In this document: positions 55,889 through 64,000 of the stretch, piece after piece
Layout: every line of letters starts with the position of its first letter
How positions within the stretch are numbered: the stretch's first letter is position 1
Origin: an uncultured Methanosarcinales archaeon
GTDB taxonomy: Archaea; Halobacteriota; Methanosarcinia; Methanotrichales; Methanotrichaceae
Assembly: GCA_903871465.1 (NCBI GenBank)
Contig: CAIQHB010000037.1
Span: forward strand, 96,472 to 160,471
Direction of reading: 5' to 3'
DNA: 64,000 bases
Program-made: the position numbers and the translations under genes
The notes under the pieces: model-generated
Databases searched by the model: none
Seen by the model: only the letters and a program-made list of their open reading frames with translations
Told to the model about the DNA's origin: nothing

Positions 55889-56307
55889 AGTACGTCATAG
55901 ATGCCAGCGTCTTTGTCGCTTCCGCTCGATCCGATGAGCCCCACTATCTTATAAGCCGGAAATTTTTAAGGGAAGCGCAAACTCTTGATATCTACTGCCC
56001 GACTCTTGTTCTAGCAGAATGCGCCGCCGCCATTGCCAGGCAGACGAACAATCCGTCGCTGGCGGAGGAGCTTGTTCGCATAATTGAAGATTTTCCCGGC
56101 ATCAATCTTATCTCGCTTGATCTTCCCTTGGCCAGAAAGGCGGCCCAAATTGCAGTAGAACATCGGTTGAGAGGTGCTGATGCCGCATATGCCGCTGTTG
56201 CGGTTACTTTTAATGCAACGCTGATCTCCTGGGATCAAGAGATGCTGAAGCGCTGTCCTCCGGCGGTGGAGACAATAACACCCGATCATTGGTGCAAAGC
56301 ACGTTAG
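55885..56307 (+). CDS. PIN-domain toxin (VapC-like ribonuclease)
   Basis: 140 residues. The PIN acidic residues are seen: YVIDASVF (Asp6), VLAECAAA (Glu45), LRGADAAYAA (Asp near 99) and the SWDQE loop (Asp near 119). PIN toxins cut tRNA or rRNA sites when free of antitoxin. ATGA overlap with the antitoxin. Confidence 0.88.
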   Translation: MKYVIDASVFVASARSDEPHYLISRKFLREAQTLDIYCPTLVLAECAAAIARQTNNPSLAEELVRIIEDFPGINLISLDLPLARKAAQIAVEHRLRGADAAYAAVAVTFNATLISWDQEMLKRCPPAVETITPDHWCKAR

Positions 56308-57031
56308 TCACTCTGGAAAGTGCGATCTTTTTCTGCGAGATTGGTCTGAAAAATTCTTTTAAGCCCTGCCCAGGCGCGTTCCGTTCCTACGAAAAACTCG
56401 AATCAGTTTTTCCTCAGCAGGCCCGCCCTATCATCGCTCGCATCTCTTCCCGGCTCAAGGTCTGGCGGTGCTTCTGGTCAGCATCCAACGAAGCTGGAAC
56501 GCTCGAGAAGAATGGCGTTTATTCTCTCTGCACTATGCGATCGTCTGTCTGATTTTAGAGATGCACAAGTCGATTTCGCAGGCCATTGGCTGCTGCGACT
56601 TTGGTCACAGTTCCTTTGTCGATCAGTCGAATTTTTGATGTTACTGTTATCGTCCTTGGGAAATTGGGTCCATATTTTAGCACGTCATGACAATTAGGTC
56701 TATACAAGCCATGTGTTTCGCGAGCTTGGTGCTGTCCCATCCCTTCCATGGACTGGCTCTTTTGATGCTGATGTTTGTTTTATCTTTGTAATGAATATAC
56801 CGTTTAAACTCTATGGCCGAACACCACTGTTCGCCAAATTTAGGTTCATCTTCAGTATCCGCCTTCTCACCTACAGAAAGACCTCCTGCATCGATCTTGG
56901 CCGGATACTGAGTGCACCAATGCCGACCCACCCGAATTTACAGATTGCATCCAGTTCTTCCAAAAGTAGAAACATAGTAAAAAATTAAATCTTTTAGGGT
57001 ATTGAGAAATGTTCCTAGGAGCTAGCTACTC
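56308..57031. other. Gene-poor region with possible remnants, 724 bases
   Basis: No intact gene. The minus strand holds a HepT-like remnant (56555-56749) and a 84-residue frame (56677-56931) without ribosome site or known family. The plus-strand short frames look like shadows. The region is accessory debris next to the toxin-antitoxin pair. Confidence 0.4.
56555..56749 (-). pseudogene. Possible HepT (DUF86) toxin remnant
   Basis: The end of this minus-strand frame reads IDKGTVTKVAAANGLRNRLVHL, like the last conserved helix of HepT/MNT-partner proteins (GLRNRLVHEY), then stops before the Tyr. The rest does not align. A decayed HepT end is the best guess, with low confidence. Confidence 0.35.
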
Positions 57032-57415
57032 CTAGAACCTTCGATCTCTACCATTTTGGAAGCGCTGATGCATTCGTATCCTGTCGATAATATGTTTTGC
57101 TGGATCCGTATGAAATTCGGCTATGAAATCACCTCGGGTCATCATTCGGCCATCCGCTGCGATATATTGGGTGACACCATCTACCGTTACGGTTCCAACA
57201 GGAGAACCGGCAAGTTCCCCTTCATAGGTTATGCATTGGAGCCAATTTTCGTTCTCTCGGCCCGGCTCATCGAATTTGAATATTGCGTGAGGAAAACTTA
57301 CCTTATGACAATAAGAGCAACGTATAGGTTCAACGCAACTACAAAGCTTATTGTCAACTTCCTCGACCCAATTGGTTTTCTGACACCAGTTGCAACTAAA
57401 AGATATGCGATCCAT
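57032..57415 (-). CDS. Zinc-ribbon protein of an unnamed family (paralogue of 6899-7291)
   Basis: 127 residues from ATG 57415, after GAAGGTGA. Cys pairs C-N-W-C near residue 8 and C-S-Y-C near residue 34, with an extra C-S-C between them, form a zinc ribbon. The second half has NENWLQCITYEGEL, SPVGTVTVDG and ADGRMMTRGDFIAEF, in the same order as the protein at 6899. The family is not known to me. The gene stands alone near VapBC, while its relative lies near the type I RM locus. Confidence 0.65.
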   Translation of the reverse strand: MDRISFSCNWCQKTNWVEEVDNKLCSCVEPIRCSYCHKVSFPHAIFKFDEPGRENENWLQCITYEGELAGSPVGTVTVDGVTQYIAADGRMMTRGDFIAEFHTDPAKHIIDRIRMHQRFQNGRDRRF

Positions 57416-57915
57416 AGATTCACCTTCAAAAAGCATGATATCCTCTAAGTATATAACAATTTCCATTTATTATTATCAACAGTTATGTTTCCAGAATATG
57501 AACTCCGTAAATCCATGAAGATAAGCAAATGTTACGCCATTTTTTTCGTCTGACCCGGTGGCGTGCCAGTTTTGATGTAATTTCGTAGTAATATCCAGTA
57601 GCAAGAACAAACTTGCTATCCACCAGATAACGGCAAGTTATTTCTTCACAGGATATTATAATTTAGCCCTGTGTCCTCAAGTCGCAAACTTTAGGAGGGA
57701 CATAGCATTCCTTTGAGTTATCACATTCAGGCCATAGGTAATGGCATCACATGTGGATAAGGTGCAAAACCTCATTCTTTAGGGAAGCAATGGTTCATTG
57801 ATTCAAAAGGGCCTGAAAAACTTTGCGAGGGTTCACTCCATCCCCAACCTAAAGGTCAGGATATTCGTGACCCTCCGCGCACTCGATTTAATAAAATTAA
57901 AAAATGTTAATTCCA
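57416..57915. other. Intergenic region, 500 bases
   Basis: Nothing supported on either strand. It is AT-rich and must hold the promoter of the zinc-ribbon gene and the end of the secreted protein gene at 57916. Confidence 0.4.
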
Positions 57916-59256
57916 TCATAATGATGGTGGCATAAGCAGCTTATCCAATTGAGCGTAGGGAGATACCCATGGCTTCGGATCACCATATCTATAAGCAGCG
58001 CTTATGTATGTGTAATTCTGACATAGGCCATCCGGAGAATTACACTCGTTCATTTTGACAATTCTCATCCCACGTTCATAGGATGCGTTGTAGTCTTCTC
58101 CAGTGGTATTTTTGGTCGTTTCCCATAACCCCCGAGAGTAGTCGAATTGAGCAACCTTGCCAATAAATGCTGTTGGGATTGAATGGTCCTTTGACTCCAT
58201 CACAAGAATAGCTGCATTCCCTGGATTGTTGGAACTCGATTTCTCGCTGTCTGACTTTTTCTTATCATCGCCATTCGTGTTAGGCACTGATTTTGTTCCC
58301 AGCCGTTCTTGGAATTTGTTTTCGGTTTGATTACCAAAATAGATGGTAGGTGTTACTGTTACTGGTGATGCAGGATCATCTTTGGGAATTGTCGAAAGGT
58401 TTCCTTTGACATTATCAGAACTTTGCCTTCCGGCTCCACTATCTGAACCGGCTTGATTTGTCGGATTCTCGGATCCGGAGGCTCCCGTACCATCATCTTT
58501 CCCAGGCTGTGTCGAAAAATGTTCCGTGATATCATTAGGCTTCCCTACTACCCCATTTTCTGGATCGACTTTCTTTGTTGAACTAACGGATTTAGGACCT
58601 GCATCGACGGTTCTCGCCCATTGGATCAATGCATCAATCTCTGATCCCATCAGAGCACTATCTCCTAATCCAGAAGTCAACGAAAAGTTGGTATCGTTTA
58701 TCCTCGTTTCTGCAATAAAGTTTGGTTTCCTTCGTGTACCAAAGTCTACAACAGCCTCATTAAGGACTCCTGAGCCGCTTAAATTGTACTTTGTCTCAAC
58801 TTTGCCTTCTTTGAAGGTGATTTTGCTGTTGGAATCGATGTCATTCGAACCAGAAATAGTAACGCCATGCTGCAATCTATTAGGGCTTTTCATTTGAATG
58901 GTATAGCTGTTCTGATTAGATAATTCGGAATAAGAATAAGGCGTCCATCCATCTTTGCCTGCTGCATTAGGATTCGTTTTGATCTCAAATGATCGAAAAT
59001 TGGGACGGCCTCCACTATTATTCGACTTATTCAGATGATATATTGAGGTTAAGCTCGCAGAATTCTCCTCATGGCTTACATTTCTTGTGTATTTCTGTAC
59101 ACCTGTGCCATGTACTGAATCCTTAGCGTTATCAGAGTTTGTTTCAGAAATTAGGCTACCTCCGCCTTTGACATCAATTTTCTCATCAAAGTTCAAAGCC
59201 GCGGCCTCAGCCATGGCAAATACAAGGCACAATACCAAAACAAAATGCTTCCTCAT
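57916..59256 (-). CDS. Secreted protein of unknown function with a Ser/Asn-rich linker
   Basis: 446 residues from ATG 59256 (signal peptide MRKHFVLVLCLVFAMAEAAA). The first 200 residues are a beta-rich domain with GGGSLISETNSDN and GTGVQKYTRNVSHEE; about 230-330 is a linker rich in Ser, Asn, Gly and Asp; the end (VAQFDYSRGLWETTKNTTGE, then YNASYERGMRIVKMN) is a second small domain. The SGTG/HGTG-plus-beta pattern is also in the ubiquitin-domain protein at 45673, hinting at one secreted family. No name. Confidence 0.65.
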   Translation of the reverse strand: MRKHFVLVLCLVFAMAEAAALNFDEKIDVKGGGSLISETNSDNAKDSVHGTGVQKYTRNVSHEENSASLTSIYHLNKSNNSGGRPNFRSFEIKTNPNAAGKDGWTPYSYSELSNQNSYTIQMKSPNRLQHGVTISGSNDIDSNSKITFKEGKVETKYNLSGSGVLNEAVVDFGTRRKPNFIAETRINDTNFSLTSGLGDSALMGSEIDALIQWARTVDAGPKSVSSTKKVDPENGVVGKPNDITEHFSTQPGKDDGTGASGSENPTNQAGSDSGAGRQSSDNVKGNLSTIPKDDPASPVTVTPTIYFGNQTENKFQERLGTKSVPNTNGDDKKKSDSEKSSSNNPGNAAILVMESKDHSIPTAFIGKVAQFDYSRGLWETTKNTTGEDYNASYERGMRIVKMNECNSPDGLCQNYTYISAAYRYGDPKPWVSPYAQLDKLLMPPSL

Positions 59257-59410
59257 GAACATCCACCCAGTTCCATCTATCCCATCAAATCGATCATGCA
59301 ACGATTACATTCATGACTTGGTGCGCCGATAGTTTTTTGGACACAGTATATCTCAAATCTCCTATATATTTCTTATTGTGCAAGAGCTAAGATGAAAGCA
59401 AATATGTAAA

Positions 59411-59425
59411 CAAATAAAAAAAAAG
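59411..59425 (-). terminator. T-tract terminator
   Basis: On the minus strand nine T, then a short T-rich piece, lie about 20-35 bases after the stop at 59446. Confidence 0.5.
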
Positions 59426-59445
59426 TTCATTCCAGTCTATGGATG

Positions 59446-59742
59446 CTACCCAAACATCGCCCCCATCCCTGCCTCTGCCGCCTCAGCCTCGTCCTGGAAG
59501 GCCTTCATCAACTTCTCACCCTCCTCGCCCTTCAGCTCCTTGGCAGCCGTCTCAGCGAGCAGCTTTCGTGCCTCTTCGGCCAACTCGTCCCGCGCTTTGA
59601 TGTAGATGCACATGCCATCCAAGTCCCGACCCATGGCCTTGCATTCCCGCACCGTCGGTCCGAGCCGCTTCCAGAACTCCTCGTCCAGCATCTTCATCAT
59701 GTCTTTGCTGTTTTCCATTGGATAAACGTAAACTAGCTCCAT
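59446..59742 (-). CDS. Small helical cytoplasmic protein
   Basis: 98 residues, ATG after GGAG. The start MELVYVYPMENSKDMMKML and GPTVRECKAMGRDLDGMCIY lead into a long charged helix with Ala and Glu. No family name can be given. It follows the 67-residue gene by 18 bases in one operon; both precede no other gene. Confidence 0.6.
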   Translation of the reverse strand: MELVYVYPMENSKDMMKMLDEEFWKRLGPTVRECKAMGRDLDGMCIYIKARDELAEEARKLLAETAAKELKGEEGEKLMKAFQDEAEAAEAGMGAMFG

Positions 59743-59760
59743 TCGTATATTCTCCTGATT

Positions 59761-59964
59761 TTATAGATCCTGCATTGCCTTCTTCAGCATCTCTGTGCAC
59801 TTGTCCATAAGCTCTGCAGCTCCGCGGATGTCCAGGGCCGCCTTCTCGCTCACCCTGGCAATCTGCGCCGCTCTCTCCCGAAAAGAGGTGCTATGGCTCT
59901 CGTTGTGCTCTATCCAGTGATCCAGAAGATGTTTTACGGACTCTTTGCTGAGGTCTTTTTCCAT
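59761..59964 (-). CDS. Small helical protein (methanogen family)
   Basis: 67 residues from ATG 59964. The HWIEHNESHSTSFRERAAQI core with His and Glu is common in small methanogen proteins of unknown role, possibly metal-binding. It heads a two-gene operon with 59446-59742. Confidence 0.6.
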   Translation of the reverse strand: MEKDLSKESVKHLLDHWIEHNESHSTSFRERAAQIARVSEKAALDIRGAAELMDKCTEMLKKAMQDL

Positions 59965-60081
59965 TTTCTCATCGCCTTCGAGACACGACAGAGCAGTGCT
60001 AACCAAAATAGTTTTTCGTTCATGGATATTCAGATCAAAAACATCTATGTTTTAGCGCTAAAATCAGAATAGATAATTATA

Positions 60082-60153
60082 TGCGTCGATCGGGATTCGA
60101 ACCCGAGTTTAGGCGTTGGCAACGCCTAGTGATAACCGCTACACTATCGACGC
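60082..60153 (-). tRNA. tRNA-Gly (anticodon GCC)
   Basis: Minus strand; acceptor GCGTCGA/TCGACGC, anticodon stem AGGCG/CGCCT with loop TTGCCAA, T loop TTCGAAT between CGGG and CCCG. Discriminator A, no CCA. Confidence 0.95.
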
Positions 60154-60289
60154 AATGCGATGTGACACGTTGCACCCCCTCCAATAACCTTCTAGTCTAA
60201 AAACATTGCGGGCAAATAGCCCTCTTTTGTTCTCCGGACTGCATACCCTTTATCTACCTGGAAGAAGAGTCTCTTTATGGTGAATTCGC

Positions 60290-61189
60290 TTGCATGATGT
60301 CGTCATAGTAGGAGCAGGTCCGGCAGGGCTGACCGCCGCCATGTACTGTGCGAGAGGCGGTAAGAAGACGCTGGTTTTGGGCAACATCTATGGCTCTCAG
60401 GCATCCATGGGGGGCCTCTATGAGAACTATCCAGGCTTTCCAGAGGGCATCCAGGGCATAGAGCTCTCGGAGAAGATGCTGGCTCAAGCCCAGAAGTTCG
60501 GCGCGGAGAATCAGACGGGTCAGGTGGAAAAGATCGTGAACCTGGGTGACTTCTTCCGTTTGAAGACCGAGAACTGGCAGTACGAAGCAAAAGCCGTCAT
60601 ACTGGCCACGGGCGCCAGCCACCGCCAGATAGGCGTGCCGGGTGAGAAGGAGATGACTACGCGCGGCGTATCCTATTGCGTGCACTGCGATGGTGCGCTC
60701 TTCAGGAACAAGGCCGTGGCCGTGGTAGGCCATGGCAATGGCGCAGCTAGAGCCATTTTGTATTTGGCCAACATCGTCAGCAAAGTCCATCTCCTCTCCT
60801 CGCGAGAGAAGCTGGTGGCAGAGCCGATATATCTGGAACGAATCACAAAGCTCTCCAATTATACGGCAACCTTCGGAGCGGAGATCACCGAGATCCGGGG
60901 GGACCAGTTTGTAACAAGTGTGGAGTTCAAGGTCGGCAATACGCCCCGATCACTAAAGGTGGATGGGGTCTTTGTGGAGATGGGCATGAAACCCAATATT
61001 GAGCTGGCAGAGGGACTGGGCCTGGAGATGACCCCCGGCGGATTTGTAAAGGTCAACCGGCTAAACCAGGAGACGAGCATGCCGGGTGTTTTCGCTGCCG
61101 GGGACCTGACAGGCGGCAGAATGCAGGTCACAACCGCCGTAGGATCGGGCGCCTCTGCTGCCATCAGCGCTCTGCAGTATCTTGGATAA
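60290..61189 (+). CDS. Thioredoxin reductase-like flavoprotein
   Basis: 299 residues from TTG 60290 (GGTGA, 6 bases upstream). FAD site VIVGAGPAGLTAA, redox pair CVHC in SYCVHCDGALF, NAD(P) site VVGHGNGAAR, and AAGDLTGG near the end. The redox pair is C-V-H-C, not the common C-A-T-C. The NADPH motif lacks the usual Arg pattern, so the donor could be NADH or F420-linked; this is uncertain. It likely reduces the thioredoxin at 44170. Confidence 0.9.
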   Translation: MHDVVIVGAGPAGLTAAMYCARGGKKTLVLGNIYGSQASMGGLYENYPGFPEGIQGIELSEKMLAQAQKFGAENQTGQVEKIVNLGDFFRLKTENWQYEAKAVILATGASHRQIGVPGEKEMTTRGVSYCVHCDGALFRNKAVAVVGHGNGAARAILYLANIVSKVHLLSSREKLVAEPIYLERITKLSNYTATFGAEITEIRGDQFVTSVEFKVGNTPRSLKVDGVFVEMGMKPNIELAEGLGLEMTPGGFVKVNRLNQETSMPGVFAAGDLTGGRMQVTTAVGSGASAAISALQYLG

Positions 61190-61242
61190 GGACGATACTA
61201 CAAGGCAAATAAGAGAATAAGATAAGAGAATCGGATAAGACA

Positions 61243-62202
61243 ATGGCAAAGCTTGATAGAAGGCTGGATCTGAAAAGACCCGTTACCGTCTGGCGATCGC
61301 AAGACCTGGTTGAAGGCCGAGAGGCATCTGCTCTCACCATGATCCTGCGCACGGTGGGCTGCCGGTGGAACCGCTGCACCATGTGCGGCTATGCCAGCGA
61401 AGGGGCGCCAGCCTCGTCCGAGGATCTGGTGGCTCAGTTTGAGAACGCCATGCAGAGGAGCGATCCTGAGGTCACAGTGGTCAAGATCTACACCAGCGGC
61501 AGCTTTTTGGACCCACAGGAGATGCCGGTTGCCGCAAGAGACGAAATCCTGCAGCGACTTGAGGCAGCAGGCATAAGCAAGCTGGTCATCGAAACCCGGC
61601 CGCAGTATGTCACTCGTGAGAGCGTTGAAAAATGCCTCTCCATTCTTCCGACCGAGTTTGCTATGGGACTCGAGACCTCAAACGACCTCATTCGAGAGCA
61701 CGTCATCCGCAAGGGCTTCACCTTCCAGGACTTTGTGGACGCCTCAGAAACGGTTCACAGCCGGGGTGGGCGGGTCAAAGCCTACCTGCTGCTGAAACCG
61801 CCCTCGCTCTCCGAGGGCCAGGCCATGAGGGATGCCATCTCCTCGGCCCGGGCGGCGCAGGAGCATGCGGACGTTCTCTCCCTCAATCTCTGCAATGTGC
61901 AACGCAATACTCAGGTTGAGCGCATGTGGGAACGGGGCGAGTTCCGGCCTCCCTGGCTCTGGTCAGCCCTGGAGGTCATAAAAAGCGTGCCGGGACCGAT
62001 AGTTTGTGATCCTGTGGGTGCAGGCACCAGGCGCGGTCCGCATAACTGCGGCCTGTGCGACGCTGCCGTGGCCGAGGCCATACGGGTGCATGATCTTACG
62101 CAGGATGTCAGTCCCTTCGATAAGCTGGACTGCGAGTGCAAGGCAACCTGGCGGGAATTGATGGCACTTGAGGAACAATCCTTCGGAACTCCTCTGTTTT
62201 GA
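61243..62202 (+). CDS. raSEA: Archaeosine biosynthesis radical SAM protein
   Basis: 319 residues. The cluster motif is CRWNRCTMC (C-x4-C-x2-C) after ILRTVG; SAM-binding and core follow (YTSGSFLDP, VIETRPQYVT, GLETSNDLIREHVI). RaSEA converts the lysine-modified preQ0 at tRNA position 15, made with ArcS, to archaeosine. It is archaea-specific. It starts 53 bases after the reductase, which may supply electrons. Full length. Confidence 0.92.
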   Translation: MAKLDRRLDLKRPVTVWRSQDLVEGREASALTMILRTVGCRWNRCTMCGYASEGAPASSEDLVAQFENAMQRSDPEVTVVKIYTSGSFLDPQEMPVAARDEILQRLEAAGISKLVIETRPQYVTRESVEKCLSILPTEFAMGLETSNDLIREHVIRKGFTFQDFVDASETVHSRGGRVKAYLLLKPPSLSEGQAMRDAISSARAAQEHADVLSLNLCNVQRNTQVERMWERGEFRPPWLWSALEVIKSVPGPIVCDPVGAGTRRGPHNCGLCDAAVAEAIRVHDLTQDVSPFDKLDCECKATWRELMALEEQSFGTPLF

Positions 62203-62667
62203 GGCCGTCTTTTTAGTTCAGGCCATTCGACCACTTTTTAGCATAGCCTTGTACCATGAGCACAGCCGTGATTTGATTCCATCTGATCCCATCTAAATTG
62301 AGAAAAATGAAGGCGGTCTAATTCCGCATTAAAGTTTCAAGAGGATTTTATTTATAGTATTATTTATATCTTTGAATAGGGGTTTCTTTTAAAAAAATAG
62401 CCGAAATATTGCTATTCAGGTAATTTAGGAATTTGACCATGAATCATTGAGCTTAATATGTCCAAGTAGAAAACCTTTCGCAAATAGAATTCAATTTGAA
62501 TCCAGCCTTTAAAAATGGGCCGATCAAATGGCGTTTTCTCTTTATCCAGAGATCATTAAGCTCTCGATTGGAAACCAAAAGCGTTTAATATTGGTAGAAC
62601 ATCCAAAGTGCAAACTCTCCGGAGGGGAGAGCCTACAGATGTAGGATAAAAGAAATGAGGTGGTCTT
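62203..62667. other. Leader region of the DUF1646 gene, 465 bases
   Basis: AT-rich, no gene seen. The proximal 55 bases hold two hairpins described separately; the rest has T-rich stretches near 62340-62400, where the promoter and RaSEA terminator should lie. Confidence 0.5.
62615..62645 (+). promoter_or_regulatory. Two adjacent perfect hairpins, candidate riboswitch or leader element
   Basis: CTCTCC-GGAGG-GGAGAG (62615-62631, 6-bp stem) is followed without gap by CCTAC-AGAT-GTAGG (62632-62645, 5-bp stem), 8 bases before the ribosome site. The GGAGG loop could itself act as a false or hidden ribosome site. A bacterial riboswitch class (Na+-II, the DUF1646 motif) lies before this gene family, but I cannot confirm a match. 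Confidence 0.45.
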
Positions 62668-63792
62668 ATGGTAATGTTTGCTGGGGAAACTGTTACCTCG
62701 GTTGATATAGGTTTGTTCCTTATATTCTTGATGGTATTGTTAGCACCGTTTAAGGTGAAGTTAGCGGAAAAGAATCTTGAGGCATTTCTGTTTCTCATGG
62801 GTGTTTTTGCCGTCACAATTACTCAAAAGTGGGCAATGGATCTAGTTTTGCTGGCTGCAGAAGAACCCATAAAGAAGGGCATAGTTCCTGCCGTTCTGGT
62901 AGCTGGCCTGTTGTTCTTCTATGGTCAGAAGCCCTTCAAGGCATTCATGTCAGGTATTGTGAAAAAGATGAATCTTGGAGTAATCATCTTTATCACCACG
63001 TTAGTCCTGGGATTGATCTGCTCGGTTATCACTGCCATTATCTCGGCGTTGTTCCTGTGCGAGATCGCCAACACCTTGCCCCTGGAGCGCAAAGACAAGA
63101 TTAACTACGTAGTTATTGCATGTTTTGCTATCGGCCTGGGTGCAGTTTTAACACCATTGGGTGAGCCGCTGTCCACTATCGCCATAACGAAGCTTCAGAA
63201 GGCACCAGTCCTTCTTCCAAACGGCATGATGAGCGTTGGCAATGCTGGCTTCTGGTTCCTCATGGATCAATTGGGCATATTGATCATCTTGGGCGTCATC
63301 GGCTGCGCTATCTTTTCCATGTTCTATATTGGTAAGAAGGCTACCAAGGCCGAGGTCATGTCCATGGGCGAGGAGTCCGGCGGCATAAGGGAAGTCATCA
63401 TGAGGACGATCAAAGTTTACGTCTTCGTGGCGGCACTCTTCCTGCTCGGAGCTGGAATGGAGGTCATCATCTTCAAGTACTTCACCAAGATCCCGGATTA
63501 CGTCCTTTTCTGGGTCAATATGATCTCCGCTATCCTGGATAACGCTACCCTGACCGCAGCTGAGATCGACCCGTCTATGAGCCAGAGACAGATCAACGCG
63601 GCTCTCTACGGTCTGCTCATCTCCGGCGGCATGCTCATCCCCGGCAACATCCCCAACATCATCTCTGCCGGCAAGCTGGGAATCACCAGCAGTGAGTGGG
63701 CAAAGCTCGGCGTACCACTGGGCCTTGTCATCAACGCTATCTACTTCGTAATAGTATTCGTCATGGGAATCAACCCCTCTTTGGGACTCTAA
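62668..63792 (+). CDS. DUF1646 membrane protein, possible cation transporter
   Basis: 374 residues, about ten membrane segments, ATG after GAGG. DUF1646 hallmarks include the VLTPLGEPLSTIAITKL segment and the paired NATLTAAEIDPSM and GGMLIPGNIPNI loops, as in the ion-transporter superfamily (NhaD/ArsB-like). Members are thought to move Na+ or a similar ion. A hairpin terminator follows the stop. Confidence 0.85.
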   Translation: MVMFAGETVTSVDIGLFLIFLMVLLAPFKVKLAEKNLEAFLFLMGVFAVTITQKWAMDLVLLAAEEPIKKGIVPAVLVAGLLFFYGQKPFKAFMSGIVKKMNLGVIIFITTLVLGLICSVITAIISALFLCEIANTLPLERKDKINYVVIACFAIGLGAVLTPLGEPLSTIAITKLQKAPVLLPNGMMSVGNAGFWFLMDQLGILIILGVIGCAIFSMFYIGKKATKAEVMSMGEESGGIREVIMRTIKVYVFVAALFLLGAGMEVIIFKYFTKIPDYVLFWVNMISAILDNATLTAAEIDPSMSQRQINAALYGLLISGGMLIPGNIPNIISAGKLGITSSEWAKLGVPLGLVINAIYFVIVFVMGINPSLGL

Positions 63793-63826
63793 AAGCGGTG
63801 CTATTGCATCGCTTCTCTTTTTTTTG
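63793..63826 (+). terminator. Hairpin plus T-tract terminator
   Basis: AAGCGGTGC-TATT-GCATCGCTT forms a 9-bp stem (one G-T pair) directly after the stop and is followed by TTTTTTTT. Confidence 0.7.
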
Positions 63827-63920
63827 AAACAATAAAATAAACCTTACTAAATTGATTGTAAATAGTGGCAAATGGCCTCTACATTCTCCATGTTACCGAT
63901 TTTCTTTAATATCATCTTTT

Positions 63921-64000
63921 CTATCCCTTCTTCATCTCATCTAGATCATTGATAATCTCGACGTACTGCCGGACCAGGGATTTACTCATCTCCAGCTCTG
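63921..64000 (-). CDS. C-terminal end of a gene running off the right edge
   Basis: The minus strand is open from the window edge to TAG at 63921, giving ELEMSKSLVRQYVEIINDLD and a Lys-rich end. About 26 residues are seen, helical and charged; no family can be named. A downstream frame on the same strand (MILKKIGNMENVEAICHY) could be a shifted continuation. Confidence 0.4.
   Translation of the reverse strand, partial: ELEMSKSLVRQYVEIINDLDEMKKG

Overview
The window reads as chromosomal DNA of a methanogenic archaeon, most likely Methanothrix (Methanosaeta). Archaeal markers seen directly are a ribosomal protein L37e gene, an Sm-like (LSm) gene, a PUA-domain RNA-binding protein, the archaeosine enzyme RaSEA, an AhbB/AhbD-type alternative heme pair, a gamma carbonic anhydrase, tRNA genes without encoded CCA, and archaeal TATA boxes (TTTAAATA-like) before several genes. 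The genus is an inference from the style of the secreted proteins and the gene mix; no mcr or 16S rRNA gene lies here.

Layout. 1-4.9 kb: two parallel beta-helix surface proteins (one cut by the left edge) around a Rieske protein and a GH15 glycosidase. 5-15 kb: an accessory region with a string of tiny overlapping ORFs, a membrane protein with a zinc-ribbon partner, a type I restriction-modification locus (hsdR, hsdS, frameshifted hsdM) with an unrelated membrane-protein gene inside it, and a Cys-rich secreted protein. 15-27 kb: tRNA-Phe and tRNA-Val, carB-carA, a small DUF3467/TPR/Lrp-like/MFS cluster, then a histone-deacetylase-family enzyme coupled to a hydantoinase/oxoprolinase. 27-45 kb: a hybrid histidine kinase with eight PAS domains, a transposase remnant, Hsp20, pyrC, membrane proteins, the lsm-rpl37e-purF operon, an OFA-type MFS transporter, carbonic anhydrase, asd, ahbD-ahbB, thioredoxin and an MBL-fold protein. 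45-49 kb: a secreted protein carrying a near-perfect eukaryotic-type ubiquitin domain, divergent from a secreted HEAT-repeat protein. 49-55 kb: cbiMNQO cobalt/nickel uptake flanked by two paralogous secreted OB-fold proteins, one of them in an operon with a FtsX/LolD-type ABC transporter. 55-60 kb: VapBC-like toxin-antitoxin, possible HepT debris, a second zinc-ribbon paralogue, another secreted protein and two small helical proteins. 60-64 kb: tRNA-Gly, thioredoxin reductase, RaSEA and a DUF1646 transporter with a two-hairpin leader.

The most striking item is the exported ubiquitin-domain protein at 45673-46704. Its ubiquitin part matches human ubiquitin at about 62 of 71 positions and keeps all seven lysines, but the conjugation tail is lost and a signal peptide replaces any cytosolic context. 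Other points of note are two genes whose ribosome binding sites point to ATA start codons (ahbB and pyrC), a single-base frameshift in hsdM, a cluster of micro-ORFs, two members of an apparently undescribed zinc-ribbon family, and the hairpin pair before the DUF1646 gene.
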